Shown here: positions 26,201-35,037 of the stretch, piece after piece
How positions within the stretch are numbered: position 1 is the first letter of the stretch
Layout of the letters: each line of letters begins with the position of its first letter
NCBI GenBank assembly: GCA_945859605.1
Contig: OX243816.1
Location: 124,001 to 188,000, forward strand
DNA length: 64,000 bases
Source: Lumbricus rubellus
Taxonomy: Eukaryota; Annelida; Clitellata; Crassiclitellata; Lumbricidae
Direction: 5' to 3'
Notes under the pieces: generated by a model
Databases searched by the model: none
Seen by the model: the letters and a program-made list of their open reading frames with translations, nothing else
Told to the model about the DNA's origin: nothing
Made by a program: the position numbers and the translations under genes

Positions 26201-29200
26201 CTAAGTTGGGTTACTAAGCTGTGGTTATCGTAGTTAACCAGTTCCAAATTATTCATGGAATTGATTATTCTAATCAGTTGGAAGCAAAGGAACTGTGTAT
26301 GAAATTAATTTTTAATTCAAGTGTTTTTCGTATTATTGTAGTCTTTTATTGATCTTAAATGGTTTTGAGATTTATTATAGTGTTCTTATTGTCTTTAAAT
26401 TATTTGTGTTTTATTGTAGTGTTTTTGTTGACTTTAAATGCTTAAAATTGGCTTTATTGTAGTGTTTTCTATTGACTTTTAATGGTTTGAGATTTGATTG
26501 TATTGTTTTTTATTGTCTTTAAATAGTTTAGGGCAATGCTGTCCAAGCTAAGGCTCGCAGGGTGATTTCCTGTTCTGCCAGAGCATGCAAAATTTTTGCT
26601 CTTCATGTAAAATGATGTAAAGGACAATGTCGCTTACCTTCTTTCAAGAGCTTTCATTTTTATTGATCTATTATAATAGTTTCTGGAATTTGGACAGCTA
26701 CCATGGAAGGCCAATCTGACAACTAATATCCTCTTTCTATCCCTGGGGTTAAATTATAATAGGCTATTAGGCCTAAAAAATCTTGTGTTTCCGGTAACAG
26801 AGCTAAAAAAAATGGGTAGGTAGGTCGGAAAATATTTTTATTTTGGTAAAAATATTTTTATGCAGTGACTATCCGAAAAAGTATACCCCACTAGTCTTTT
26901 TTGCACAAAGGTGCACGCTGCAACAAAGTGCATGTTCTAAGCAAGTATAAACTGCCTATTTCCCGACTGTCTGCACCTAAAACTGCTCTAGAAAACAGTC
27001 CTATTAATTTCATTGCATTGACGTCTTTTCTGTTATGTCAATACAAATGTCAAAAAAATAAATTTTTAATTTTAAAAAAATTTATAAATTAAAAATAAAA
27101 TTTAAAAAAATTTTAATAAAAAATTTTACAAAATTATTTGAGTCGCGGCAATAAAATAGGGTCGGTCGGGTTACCGGAAACACAACAATTTTTTTTTCGG
27201 CCTTAGGAAATTGACATTCGACTTCTTTTTTTACAACTTTTAATCCTGTACTCAGCTAAGCTGACCTTGTACACCATGCCAAACCGTTCACTTAGACTAT
27301 TATATAATATTATAATATAATATTTATAGTCAGTTCGAGTAGCAGCATGTCTACGTGGCTGCGACAGTCATTCCTTGCGAGAGCAAGTCCAGCAGTTCTA
27401 GTGCTGAAGGTTTGAAGAAGAAAATCGAAAGAGTTGCCATGGCCAACGAATGGCGATGTCTTGGGCTCTTTCGCAACCTATGACTGCTCATTTAAGACAC
27501 AAGATTCTGGTTTCATGTCTCTTTATAATAACCAGAGCAGGAAAATGGAAATGCGGTTCATCCATAAAGCGGCTGAGCCAACCAACTGACTGAGCCAACT
27601 TGTGGTTTGGCCATCCAAATGAAGTCATGGTGACGAAGAACTGATGAGGCTAGGCAAGCACGCCAAACATGGCATATGTATGGTTTGCATGCTATTACAC
27701 ATCATTCAGTATATCAAGCCGCTGTGTACGGATCTTGAGCAAGTCCTTTACTCACAATTGCTTGGACGCTTTGGCGTGAAACTCCGATCCTTTAGTCGGG
27801 AGGGCCTCTGTGTAGAACGTGTGAAGGGGCGCTATAGAAATGGAGAAATAAATAAATAAATAAACATGATGATGATTGCGTGATAAATTTCAATTCAGTT
27901 TATTAAAAAAAATTAAACATTATCCATTACTTATGAGCTTTACTGTTGCAGCCCTTGGCTTCATGAATTATTGCTCTTGTGGCCCATGGTGTCAGAAAGG
28001 TTGGACAGCAACGGTTTAGGGAGTTATTGTAGTGTTTTTATTATTGACTTGTGATGGTTTTTGATTGATTCTATTGTTTATTATTGACTGTGGATGTTTA
28101 TTTTGACTTTGTTTGTGACCAGTTGAACAGCATAAATGAGGATGACGAGTTATTGACTGGATGTTTATTTTGACTTCGTTTGTGACCAGTTGAACAGCAT
28201 AAATGAGGATGACGAGTTATTGACTGTGGGTGTTTCTTTTGACTTCGTTTGTGATCAGTTGAACAGCATAAATGAGGATGACGAGTTATTGACTGTGGAT
28301 GTTTCTTTTGACTTCGTTTGTGATCAGTTGAACAGCATAAATGAGGATGACGAGTTATTGACTGTGGATGTTTCTTTTGACTTCGTTTGTGATCAGTTGA
28401 ACAGCATAAATGAGGATGACGAGTTATTGACTGTGGATGTTTTTTTAAACTTTGTTTGTGATCAGTTGAACAGCATAAATGAGGATGACGAGTTATTGAC
28501 TGTGGGTGTTTTTTTAAACTTTGTTTGTGATCAGTTGAACAGCATAAATGAGGATGACGAGTTATTGACTTGGGTGTTTTTTAAAACTTTGTTTGTGATC
28601 AGTTGAACAGCATAAATGAGGATGACGAGTTATTGACTGTGGGTGTTTTTTTAAACTTTGTTTGTGATCAGTTGAACAGCATAAATGAGGATGACGAGTT
28701 ATTGACTTGGGTGTTTTTTAAAACTTTGTTTGTGATCAGTTGAACAGCATAAATGAGGATGACGAGTTATTGACTGTGGGTGTTTTTTTAAACTTTGTTT
28801 GTGATCAGTTGAACAGCATAAATGAGGATGACGAGTTATTGACTGTGGGTGTTTTTTTAAACTTTGTTTGTGATCAGTTGAACAGCATAAATGAGGATGA
28901 CGAGTGCTATGACTTCCGTCGTGAACGTCTCATCGTCCATCGAACTCACCTCTACTACATCGAGTACAACTACTCACCAAGGACTGCACCACCACCAGCA
29001 GCAGCAGCAGCAGCAGCGACGGCTGCAGATGAGAATGATGTGACGCTGGTGGCGCAGCTGAGCACAGATCGGCTGCAGATGCTGGAGACGTTGTGCATCC
29101 ATTGGCCTGGACCGATCAGCCTGGCGCTCTACATGTCCGATGCTGAGGCTCAACAGTTCCTACGATATGCACTCAGCTCTCGTGTGCTCATGGCCAGGCA

Positions 29201-32200
29201 CAACATCGCTTACCATGTCGTCTACAAAGATGGTGTAAGTTGTGGAATGAGCGCAGCACAGAGGGGCAAAGCGTAGAGGATTTTGTTACTTGATTGTTAC
29301 TGTTTAAAGTTACTGCCATATCAAAGATGATTAGTTGGGACTGGCACTGGCAGAGTGCAATCAATAGCGGAGTTAACTGCAGAGGAAAATGGGAGGTAGG
29401 AGGAGATGTAGAGGGTGGGGAGGAAAAGAGAGGGAAAGAGAGAAGAGTGGGGAGGAAGAGAAAAGACAGCGGAGGAGAAAGAGGCTGAGGCGATGAAGAG
29501 GATGATTTAGACAGAGGAATAAGGGAGGAAGAGGAGATGCAGGAAGAGGAGGTTAGACAGAGGAATAAGGGAGGAAGAGGAGATGCAGGAAGAGGAGGTG
29601 GTGGCTATGTGGGTCATTTCTTGGCTATGAGGGTCATTTCTTGGCTATGTGGGTACTTTCTTGGCTATGCAGGTCATTTCTTGGCTATGTGGGTACTTTC
29701 TTGGCTATGAGGGTCATTTCTTGGCTATGTAGGTACTTTCTTGGGTGTGTAGGTCATTGATTGGTCATGTATGGTAGGTACTTCATTGGCTGTGGGATAT
29801 CATAGGGAGCATTTTGGCATATACAAATGTGACTGTGTATGCTTAGGGGACTGTTTTTGTGTCATCTGTTTTAGCAATTCTACCCAATTAACTATCTTCG
29901 TAATGTGGCTTTGCGTCAGGCGAACACTTCACACGTTTTCTTGTCGGACATTGACTTTCTGCCAATGTCTGATCTCTACAGCCATCTGTTGAAGACAATC
30001 AATTCTATGACCAACAGCAAACAGGTATCTATCGTCCGTCCTAGTCCTTAAGGGTGAGGATTACAAAGTCTTAGATCCTATGACTAAGAATATTCCTTTT
30101 ACATTAGTCATACACATGCATGCATACACGCACTCACTCAAATGCACACACATACACACGTGCGCTGTTGCTAACTGTGCTGAGATCAGAGGAGGTTGAA
30201 GTCAAGTGAGATGTTCCTATTTTGCAAGATGTAGAACCGTTTTTTTTTCTTATACGATGCAGTTGTTGCTTGATATATTGACACTAACCCAAGAGCATCC
30301 AGATTTCGTCTGATGAATATCTTCCGCAGTTAATTACTCATAATTTGTTTTTCAGGCGTTGGTTGTTCCAGCGTTTGAGACGCAAAGATACAAACTGAAT
30401 TTTCCAACATCGAAGGCTGACCTCATAGCGATGCTTGACGTTGGATCACTCTTCACATTCAGGTCTGGCAACAGCGACAGCGGCCGCAGAATAATTATTC
30501 TATTCATTGCTTTCATCATGTTTACCACGATCATGTTTACTACTTTTTTATTGTAGTCTTATTATTGTCTAGTTACATAGTTTTTGGATATCTGCTGTTG
30601 GTAGAGTGTGTAATTTCTGAGATCATTGTCCTCTTGTCTTGTCGTCGCAGGTATCATGTTTGGCCTCAAGGCCAAGCAGCTACAAACTTTGCGAAATGGA
30701 GAACAGCTACAACCGCATACAAGGTATTCAATCGACTCTCTGACAATCTGGATTTAGTCTGGATGAAATCATCTGTTTATTTGAATAGACAACTTTATAT
30801 TTTTTTCATGGGCCTGGCTTTACTATGCTTCACAACTTGCTGCCGTTGTTCTGTGTGGATGTGTGACACATGGTAGTCAATGGTTGGAGCGCTCGCTTTA
30901 TTGTTTAGACGCCTGGCAGAAGAGAGGTACGTACGTGTGTGTATGCTGAGGTGGATGTGTTTCTGGTGATGTTGCAGGTCAACTGGGAAGCGGACTTTGA
31001 GCCGTTCATTGTCGTTCCGAGGAAGGACGTTCCATTCTATGACCAGAGATTCGTTGGATTTGGATGGAATAAGGTTTCACATATCATGGAGCTGGATGCT
31101 CTTGGGTTAGTTTCACCACAAAGAGAATAAGGTTTCACATATCATGGAGCTCAATGCTCTTGGGTTAGTTTCACCACAAAGAGAATAAGGTTTCACATAT
31201 CATGGAGCTCGATGCTCTTGGGTTAGTTTCACCACAAAGAGAATAAGGTTTCACATATCATGGAGCTCGATGCTCTTGGGTTAGTTTCACCACAAAGAGA
31301 ATAAGGTTTCACATATCATGGAGCTCGATGCTCTTGGGTTAGTTTCACCACAAAGAGAATAAGGTTTCACATATCATGGAGCTCAATGCTCTTGGGTTAG
31401 TTTCACCACAAAGAGAATAAGGTTTCACATATCATGGAGCTCGATGCTCTTGGGTTAGTTTCACCACAAAGAGAATAAGGTTTCACATATCATGGAGCTC
31501 GATGCTCTTGGGTTAGTTTCACCACAAAGAGAATAAGGTTTCACATATCATGGAGCTCGATGCTCTTGGGTTAGTTTCACATATCATGGAGCTCGATGCT
31601 CTTGGGTTAGTTTCACCACAAAGAGAATAAGGTTTCACATATCATGGAGCTCGATGCTCTTGGGTTAGTTTCACATATCATGGAGCTGGATGCTCTTGGG
31701 TTAGTTTCACCACAAAGAGAATAAGGTTTCACATATCATGGAGCTCGATGCTCTTGGGTTAGTTTCACCACAAAGAGAATAAGGTTTCACATATCATGGA
31801 GCTCAATGCTCTTGGGTTAGTTTCACCACAAAGAGAATAAGGTTTCACATATCATGGAGCTCGATGCTCTTGGGTTAGTTTCACCACAAAGAGAATAAGG
31901 TTTCACATATCATGGAGCTCGATGCTCTTGGGTTAGTTTCACCACAAAGAGAATAAGGTTTCACATATCATGGAGCTCGATGCTCTTGGGTTAGTTTCAC
32001 CACAAAGAGAATAAGGTTTCACATATCATGGAGCTCGATGCTCTTGGGTTAGTTTCACCACAAAGAGAATAAGGTTTCACATATCATGGAGCTCGATGCT
32101 CTTGGGTTAGTTTCACCACAAAGAGAATAAGGTTTCACATATCATGGAGCTCGATGCTCTTGGGTTAGTTTCACCACAAAGAGAATAAGGTTTCACATAT

Positions 32201-34183
32201 CATGGAGCTCGATGCTCTTGGGTTAGTTTCACCACAAAGAGAATAAGGTTTCACATATCATGGAGCTCGATGCTCTTGGGGTAGTTTCACCACAAAGAGA
32301 ATAAGGTTTCACATATCATGGAGCTCGATGCTCTTGGGTTAGTTTCACCACAAAGAGAATAAGGTTTCACATATCATGGAGCTCGATGCTCTTGGGTTAG
32401 TTTCACATATCATGGAGCTCGATGCTCTTGGGTTAGTTTCACCACAAAGAGAATAAGGTTTCACATATCATGGAGCTCGATGCTCTTGGGTTAGTTTCAC
32501 ATATCATGGAGCTGGATGCTCTTGGGTTAGTTTCACCACAAAGAGAATAAGGTTTCACATATCATGGAGCTCGATGCTCTTGGGTTAGTTTCACCACAAA
32601 GAGAATAAGGTTTCACATATCATGGAGCTCAATGCTCTTGGGTTAGTTTCACCACAAAGAGAATAAGGTTTCACATATCATGGAGCTCGATGCTCTTGGG
32701 TTAGTTTCACCACAAAGAGAATAAGGTTTCACATATCATGGAGCTCGATGCTCTTGGGTTAGTTTCACCACAAAGAGAATAAGGTTTCACATATCATGGA
32801 GCTCGATGCTCTTGGGTTAGTTTCACCACAAAGAGAATAAGGTTTCACATATCATGGAGCTCGATGCTCTTGGGTTAGTTTCACCACAAAGAGAATAAGG
32901 TTTCACATATCATGGAGCTCGATGCTCTTGGGTTAGTTTCACCACAAAGAGAATAAGGTTTCACATATCATGGAGCTCGATGCTCTTGGGTTAGTTTCAC
33001 CACAAAGAGAATAAGGTTTCACATATCATGGAGCTCGATGCTCTTGGGGTAGTTTCACCACAAAGAGAATAAGGTTTCACATATCATGGAGCTCGATGCT
33101 CTTGGGTTAGTTTCACCACAAAGAGAATAAGGTTTCACATATCATGGAGCTCGATGCTCTTGGGTTAGTTTCACATATCATGGAGCTGGATGCTCTTGGG
33201 TTAGTTTCACATATCATGGAGCTGGATGCTCTTGGGTTAGTTTCACATATCATGGAGCTGGATGCTCTTGGGTTAGTTTCATATATCATGGAGCTGGATG
33301 CTCTTGGGTTAGTTTCACATATCATGGAGCTAGATGCTCTTGGGTTAGTTTTACATATCATGGAGCTGGATGCTCTTGGGTTAGTTTCACATATCATGGA
33401 GCTAGATGCTCTTGGGTTAGTTTCACATATCATGGAGCTGGATGCTCTTGGGTTAGTTTCACATATCATGGAGCTGGATGCTCTTGGGTTAGTTTCACAT
33501 ATCATGGAGTTGGATGCTCTGTGGTTAGTGTCACCACATTGGAGAAGTCTACTTCCTATTAATACTCTCCAGATCATAATTATATTGCTAAGATCTGTTC
33601 AATAAGTAATCAGTCAATCTAAATTTGTATGCTACTGTTCCTGAAATGGTATGGTATGGCTTAGAATGCTGCTAATATTATGAACGATATGCTTAGGTTA
33701 GGTTGGTTAGTAACTTCTATGGTGACAGGTGTTGAATGCACAAAGGCACGCCACACCCATCCCCACCATGTCTGTATATAGAGGATCAATGCACCAAGAG
33801 CAAGACGGTGTAGTGGCTATTGGTTAGTGTTCAAAAGTGACCAGATAATGCTATGGAAAAGGAACCGTAAATGGAGGAGGTGTCCTCCTTACAAACCCAG
33901 AAGTTATAACTTGTTCTGTTTTCTTGCAATGACCAAATGAATTTAGAAAATGCTGGAGGTAGTAGTGGTGATGATGATGATTTCTGTTTCTAGTTTTGAC
34001 TTTGTCGTCCTTCCAAATGCGTTTATCGTTCATATGCCACATGCTCCGAGTTTTGACATTGCCAAGTTCCGTTCAAGTGACGTCTATCGCACGTGTCTGA
34101 AAGTCTTGAAAGGGGAATTCCAGAGAGATCTGTCACGCAGATACGGAATCCGGGCACTCAAGTACCTCTCACCCGACACGTAG
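8211..34183 (+). CDS. LARGE1: LARGE xylosyl- and glucuronyltransferase, complete, 17 exons
   Basis: LARGE is a type II Golgi enzyme that alternately adds xylose and glucuronate to alpha-dystroglycan, making the laminin-binding matriglycan. Exons: 8211-8298, 9321-9441, 11925-12069, 14927-15098, 20247-20281, 21296-21391, 21888-21971, 22409-22486, 22775-22906, 24413-24538, 25939-26103, 28878-29234, 29875-30024, 30356-30462, 30651-30723, 30978-31105, 33994-34183. They total 2247 nt (748 residues plus stop); human LARGE1 is about 756. All phases join and all introns are GT..AG. Order: membrane anchor (residues about 7-27), short coiled coil (about 55-71), cysteines 108 and 117, first glycosyltransferase domain (GT8-like, from 119) with DTD at 224-226, second domain (GT49-like) with DID at 558-560. 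Family landmarks include [30 protein letters not shown] and [10 protein letters not shown]. Candidate N-glycosylation sites are N93, N130, N216 and N254. I assign LARGE1/LARGE2 co-orthology; the numbered paralogue cannot be decided. Confidence 0.95.
9321..9441 (+). CDS. LARGE1: LARGE exon 2: stem and coiled coil
   Basis: Acceptor TTTTTCAAG, donor AG/GTTAGG, phase 1 to 2. The end ([18 protein letters not shown]) has heptad spacing and corresponds to the coiled-coil stem of vertebrate LARGE. Confidence 0.85.
9545..10330 (-). pseudogene. Degenerate L2/CR1-like LINE fragment in LARGE intron 2
   Basis: The minus-strand frame 9770-10018 contains [13 protein letters not shown], a degraded reverse transcriptase C-terminal motif. 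The 3' end (CAGAGGTGCTTTGTAAAAAC on the minus strand) is at about 9545-9585. Many stops interrupt it. Confidence 0.65.
11541..11771 (-). mobile_element. tRNA-derived SINE in LARGE intron 2
   Basis: Read on the minus strand from 11771: GCGCGGTGGTCTAGTGGTGG (A box) and CCGAGGTTCGAATCC (B box) form a tRNA-like head. The tail GAGGCGCTGC..GGCGCTATAAC ends in (CAAA)n at 11541-11564. The tail motif CAGAGGCGC is shared with the 3' end of the LINE at 42535, its likely mobilising partner. Confidence 0.85.
11925..12069 (+). CDS. LARGE1: LARGE exon 3: stem with conserved cysteine pair
   Basis: Phase 2 to 0. The acidic, variable stem ends in [11 protein letters not shown], matching the two cysteines just before the catalytic region in the family. 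The donor GTAGAAG is followed within about 30 nt by a CTC/CTG microsatellite. Confidence 0.85.
12102..12232 (+). repeat. (CTC/CTG)n microsatellite next to the exon 3 donor
   Basis: Pyrimidine-rich CTCCTCCTG-type triplets run for about 130 bp in intron 3. The poly-leucine frame across it (12036-12248) is a consequence of the triplet repeat and not a gene. Confidence 0.9.
13884..14912 (+). repeat. 46-bp minisatellite ending at the exon 4 acceptor
   Basis: About 22 units of 46 bp (key block GATTAATTAGTGTAACTTAT, then GGATATATGTCATTTGATTG) fill the end of intron 3. Variants ATATGTC and ATGCGTC tend to alternate. The array stops 14 nt before exon 4, so the branch-point region lies in or beside the last unit; only TCTGTTGTCTTTCTAG separates it from the exon. 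Confidence 0.95.
14927..15098 (+). CDS. LARGE1: LARGE exon 4: start of the xylosyltransferase domain
   Basis: Residues 119-176, phase 0 to 1. It holds [18 protein letters not shown] and [11 protein letters not shown], the nucleotide-sugar-binding first strands of the domain. The exon sits between two minisatellites: one ends 14 nt upstream and the other starts 95 nt downstream. Confidence 0.95.
15194..20004 (+). repeat. 41-bp minisatellite, 117 units, in intron 4
   Basis: The unit begins AGCTCATCAGATACAAGATT and continues CTGTCTGTTAATAATATGTTG. From the first unit start (15194) to the last partial copy (19991) is 4797 bp, exactly 117 x 41, which implies no net length change anywhere. Units differ at a few fixed positions (AGCTC/AACTC/CGCTC; ATTCTG/ATTTTG/ATTATG; GTTG/GCTG). 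Rare variants recur at multiples of 41 bp, showing higher-order duplication. It makes up 93% of intron 4. No coding frame is supported. Confidence 0.98.
20247..20281 (+). CDS. LARGE1: LARGE exon 5: 35-nt micro-exon-like piece
   Basis: Acceptor TCTGTTTCAG, donor AAG/GTGAGA, phase 1 to 0. It encodes [12 protein letters not shown] across the junction, matching the family. It is by far the shortest exon. Confidence 0.9.
20433..20505 (+). repeat. 17-bp tandem repeat in intron 5
   Basis: About four copies of GTGAATTAGATAATTAT. Confidence 0.85.
20512..20900 (+). pseudogene. LINE 3' fragment in LARGE intron 5
   Basis: The frame 20515-20979 encodes the C-terminal tail typical of LINE reverse transcriptases: [52 protein letters not shown]. 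It lacks the reverse transcriptase core and ends in a GAA microsatellite tail. A second, shorter copy of the same 3' end is at 60779-60897. The reverse-strand frames here are shadows. Confidence 0.85.
21296..21391 (+). CDS. LARGE1: LARGE exon 6
   Basis: Phase 0 to 0. It encodes [19 protein letters not shown], one of the most conserved blocks of the first catalytic domain, and an NLT sequon at residue 216. Confidence 0.95.
21888..21971 (+). CDS. LARGE1: LARGE exon 7: first DxD motif
   Basis: Phase 0 to 0. [18 protein letters not shown] includes DTD (residues 224-226), the metal- and UDP-sugar-binding motif of the xylosyltransferase domain. Confidence 0.95.
22213..22310 (+). repeat. 13-bp tandem repeat in intron 7
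   Basis: Seven or so copies of GATCATTGTTCGA with small changes. A CAG microsatellite lies just upstream (22140-22168). Confidence 0.85.
22409..22486 (+). CDS. LARGE1: LARGE exon 8
   Basis: Phase 0 to 0. It encodes [14 protein letters not shown] and NHRPWPAL, conserved in the family. A (CA)n tract begins 11 nt after the donor. Confidence 0.95.
22497..22550 (+). repeat. (CA)n tract next to the exon 8 donor
   Basis: CACACA/CACGCA dinucleotide run at the 5' end of the 288-nt intron 8, complementary to the (TG)n run at its 3' end. Confidence 0.95.
22635..22679 (+). other. Perfect 20-bp hairpin in the centre of intron 8
   Basis: TCATCGCCACCCCTACTACC (22635-22654) is followed by a 5-nt loop and its exact reverse complement (22660-22679). 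It sits between the complementary CA and TG tracts of the same intron. Confidence 0.9.
22700..22770 (+). repeat. (TG)n tract abutting the exon 9 acceptor
   Basis: TGTG/CGTG dinucleotides run to within 5 nt of the acceptor (GTGCGTGTTGTAG), so exon 9 has no ordinary polypyrimidine tract. Confidence 0.95.
22775..22906 (+). CDS. LARGE1: LARGE exon 9, in-frame 132-nt exon with a (TG)n acceptor
   Basis: Phase 0 to 0, 44 codons: [17 protein letters not shown] and [10 protein letters not shown] are conserved. Skipping it would keep the frame but remove 44 residues of the first catalytic domain. Confidence 0.95.
23330..23545 (+). repeat. Three tandem units of about 70 bp in intron 9
   Basis: The block AATAGTCTGTTGTGAGGTGG followed by CACTATTTAATTTGAATC occurs three times. 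Confidence 0.9.
24237..24405 (+). repeat. TGTC/TTTGACCCTACATAGACG minisatellite before exon 10
   Basis: Units TTTGACCCTACATAGACG with GTCTGTCTG runs repeat about six times. They merge into the polypyrimidine tract of exon 10 (TCTGTCTGTTTGTATAG). Confidence 0.9.
24413..24538 (+). CDS. LARGE1: LARGE exon 10
   Basis: Phase 0 to 0: [22 protein letters not shown] and [12 protein letters not shown] match the family. Confidence 0.95.
25144..25642. mobile_element. 499-bp MITE with 27-bp perfect terminal inverted repeats
   Basis: Ends are GGGGTCATTGCATAATTACG (continuing TAACGCT) and its exact complement. TAA occurs on both sides (25141-25143 and 25643-25645), which would fit a 3-bp target duplication of the PIF/Harbinger type. 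CACCCACCC motifs and GTAACGTTTCGTAACG recur inside. No transposase. It lies in LARGE intron 10. Confidence 0.85.
25828..25921 (+). repeat. 15-bp repeat before the exon 11 acceptor
   Basis: Six copies of GGTTTCACATTATTT run to within 17 nt of exon 11. Confidence 0.9.
25939..26103 (+). CDS. LARGE1: LARGE exon 11
   Basis: Phase 0 to 0: [13 protein letters not shown] and [20 protein letters not shown], the end of the first catalytic domain, then an acidic linker (SNEDE). Confidence 0.95.
28123..28904 (+). repeat. 69-bp array that duplicates the exon 12 acceptor and exon start (12 copies)
   Basis: Each unit consists of the last 41-42 nt of intron 11 (T-rich tract, GTGATCAG) plus the first 27 nt of exon 12 (TTGAACAGCATAAATGAGGA, then TGACGAG). 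Exon-start copies lie at 28123, 28190, 28259, 28328, 28397, 28466, 28535, 28603, 28672, 28740, 28809 and 28878. The last is continuous with the rest of exon 12. Steps are 67, 69 (nine times) and 68 (twice) bp. The open frames [13 protein letters not shown].. come from this array. Confidence 0.97.
28878..29234 (+). CDS. LARGE1: LARGE exon 12: start of the glucuronyltransferase domain
   Basis: Phase 0 to 0, 119 codons. [44 protein letters not shown] and [13 protein letters not shown] are conserved. A lineage-specific PPP plus poly-alanine stretch (GCAGCA repeat, about 29000-29020) is inserted in a variable loop. The start is set by the last of 12 near-identical acceptors. Confidence 0.93.
29590..29765 (+). 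repeat. Repeat of TTGGCTATGTGGGTCATTTC in intron 12
   Basis: About eight 20-bp units, variants CATTTC and ACTTTC, run through 29601-29765. A purine-rich GGAGGAAGAG stretch precedes them (29385-29600). Confidence 0.9.
29875..30024 (+). CDS. LARGE1: LARGE exon 13: second DxD motif
   Basis: Phase 0 to 0: [13 protein letters not shown], then [12 protein letters not shown] with DID at residues 558-560, the metal site of the glucuronyltransferase domain. Confidence 0.95.
30356..30462 (+). CDS. LARGE1: LARGE exon 14
   Basis: Phase 0 to 2: [15 protein letters not shown] and [17 protein letters not shown] match the family. Confidence 0.95.
30651..30723 (+). CDS. LARGE1: LARGE exon 15
   Basis: Phase 2 to 0: [19 protein letters not shown], a signature of the second domain. 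Confidence 0.95.
30978..31105 (+). CDS. LARGE1: LARGE exon 16
   Basis: Phase 0 to 2: [35 protein letters not shown]. Its last 38 nt and its donor (CTTGG/GTTAGT) are the first unit of the 58-bp array that follows. Reading past the donor meets a stop at 31128-31130. Confidence 0.93.
31068..33530 (+). repeat. 58/36-bp array that duplicates the exon 16 end and donor (about 45 copies)
   Basis: The 58-bp unit holds the last 38 nt of exon 16 (AATAAGGTTTCACATATCAT, then GGAGCTGGATGCTCTTGG) and the first 20 nt of the intron (GTTAGTTTCACCACAAAGAG). Thus every unit repeats a donor with its exon context. A 36-bp short form, lacking CACCACAAAGAGAATAAGGT, occurs singly around 31580, 31690, 32410 and 32520 and as a run from 33166 to the end. 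A block of about 0.8 kb is itself duplicated: marker variants at 31571 and 31681 recur at 32397 and 32507. Frames [12 protein letters not shown] (+) and its complement (-) are by-products of the 36-bp run. Confidence 0.97.
33994..34183 (+). CDS. LARGE1: LARGE exon 17: C-terminus and stop
   Basis: Phase 2 to stop TAG 34181. [33 protein letters not shown] and [16 protein letters not shown] match the conserved LARGE C-terminus. Confidence 0.95.
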
Positions 34184-34619
34184 CATCTGACAACCGTCAC
34201 GACGGGATGATGATGATGATGATGATGACGACTACTGTGTTTGTGATGGTGACGACGACGACGTTCACTGCCGGCAGCAGCAGCAGCAAGGCCCCGTCCC
34301 TTCCTCCCATTGGCCGCCGCCCCTGCAGCAGCTGCCGTCATCTGGTGAAGAAGACTTACTGGCCAACTTTCATTAGTCACACCTCAGAAGCTTTAAAAAT
34401 GACTATTTATTAATGTCTGGTGCAGGTGTCTGGATGGAAGCACCAAGTATAGATGGACAGTGGACACAGACAGACAAACAAAGACAGATCGAGGCATATT
34501 GCCAGAAACAGCTCTTGAGTATTACAGTGTCTATTTTTGTAGCTTTATTCTGTAAATATTTTTAGACATTTTGTCAGTGTGTGTGTGTGTGTGTGTGTCG
34601 CATATGTTGATGTTGATCA

Positions 34620-34659
<40 letters not shown>

Positions 34660-35001
34660 CATGTGTGTCTGCAGTTTTGTAGTTTGTCAACCAGCTTCTC
34701 GGCTATCTGTTGGGTCATGAGAACGTTGGACAGTGTTTTGGGTGGAAGGAGGCATTTTATTTAGTGCATGGTTTTTAGATAGAAGGGGAAGGGGAGGGCG
34801 TGGGAGGGGCGGGAGAGAGCACAAAGTGCGCAAAAAGAAGGACTTGGTTCATTCAATTATTCAGCCCTTATTTTAGTAAGTGAGCAGGTAAGGCAGGCAG
34901 CGATAGATTTGAGAGGTTCTACGGGGTGCTTAAAGTGTTCTATCAGTTTTCTTCATGCATGTATGAAGACAATTTATATCAAATTATATTTAACAATCGT
35001 C

Positions 35002-35033
<32 letters not shown>
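34184..35033 (+). other. LARGE 3' region with microsatellites
   Basis: A GAT microsatellite (34205-34230) starts 20 nt after the stop. (TG)n tracts lie at 34578-34600 and 34622-34656, and (TA)n at 35006-35033. No clear AATAAA signal is seen, so the mRNA end is not assigned. Confidence 0.6.

Positions 35034-35037
<4 letters not shown>

Noticed and set aside
26901..27092. Small ORF in LARGE intron 11
   Set aside because: AT-rich, no similarity, ends in an A/T run; probably part of a decayed repeat.
33113..33605. Repeat proteins [12 protein letters not shown] (+) and [12 protein letters not shown] (-)
   Set aside because: Both are frames of the 36-bp intronic array and neither is in phase with exon 16.
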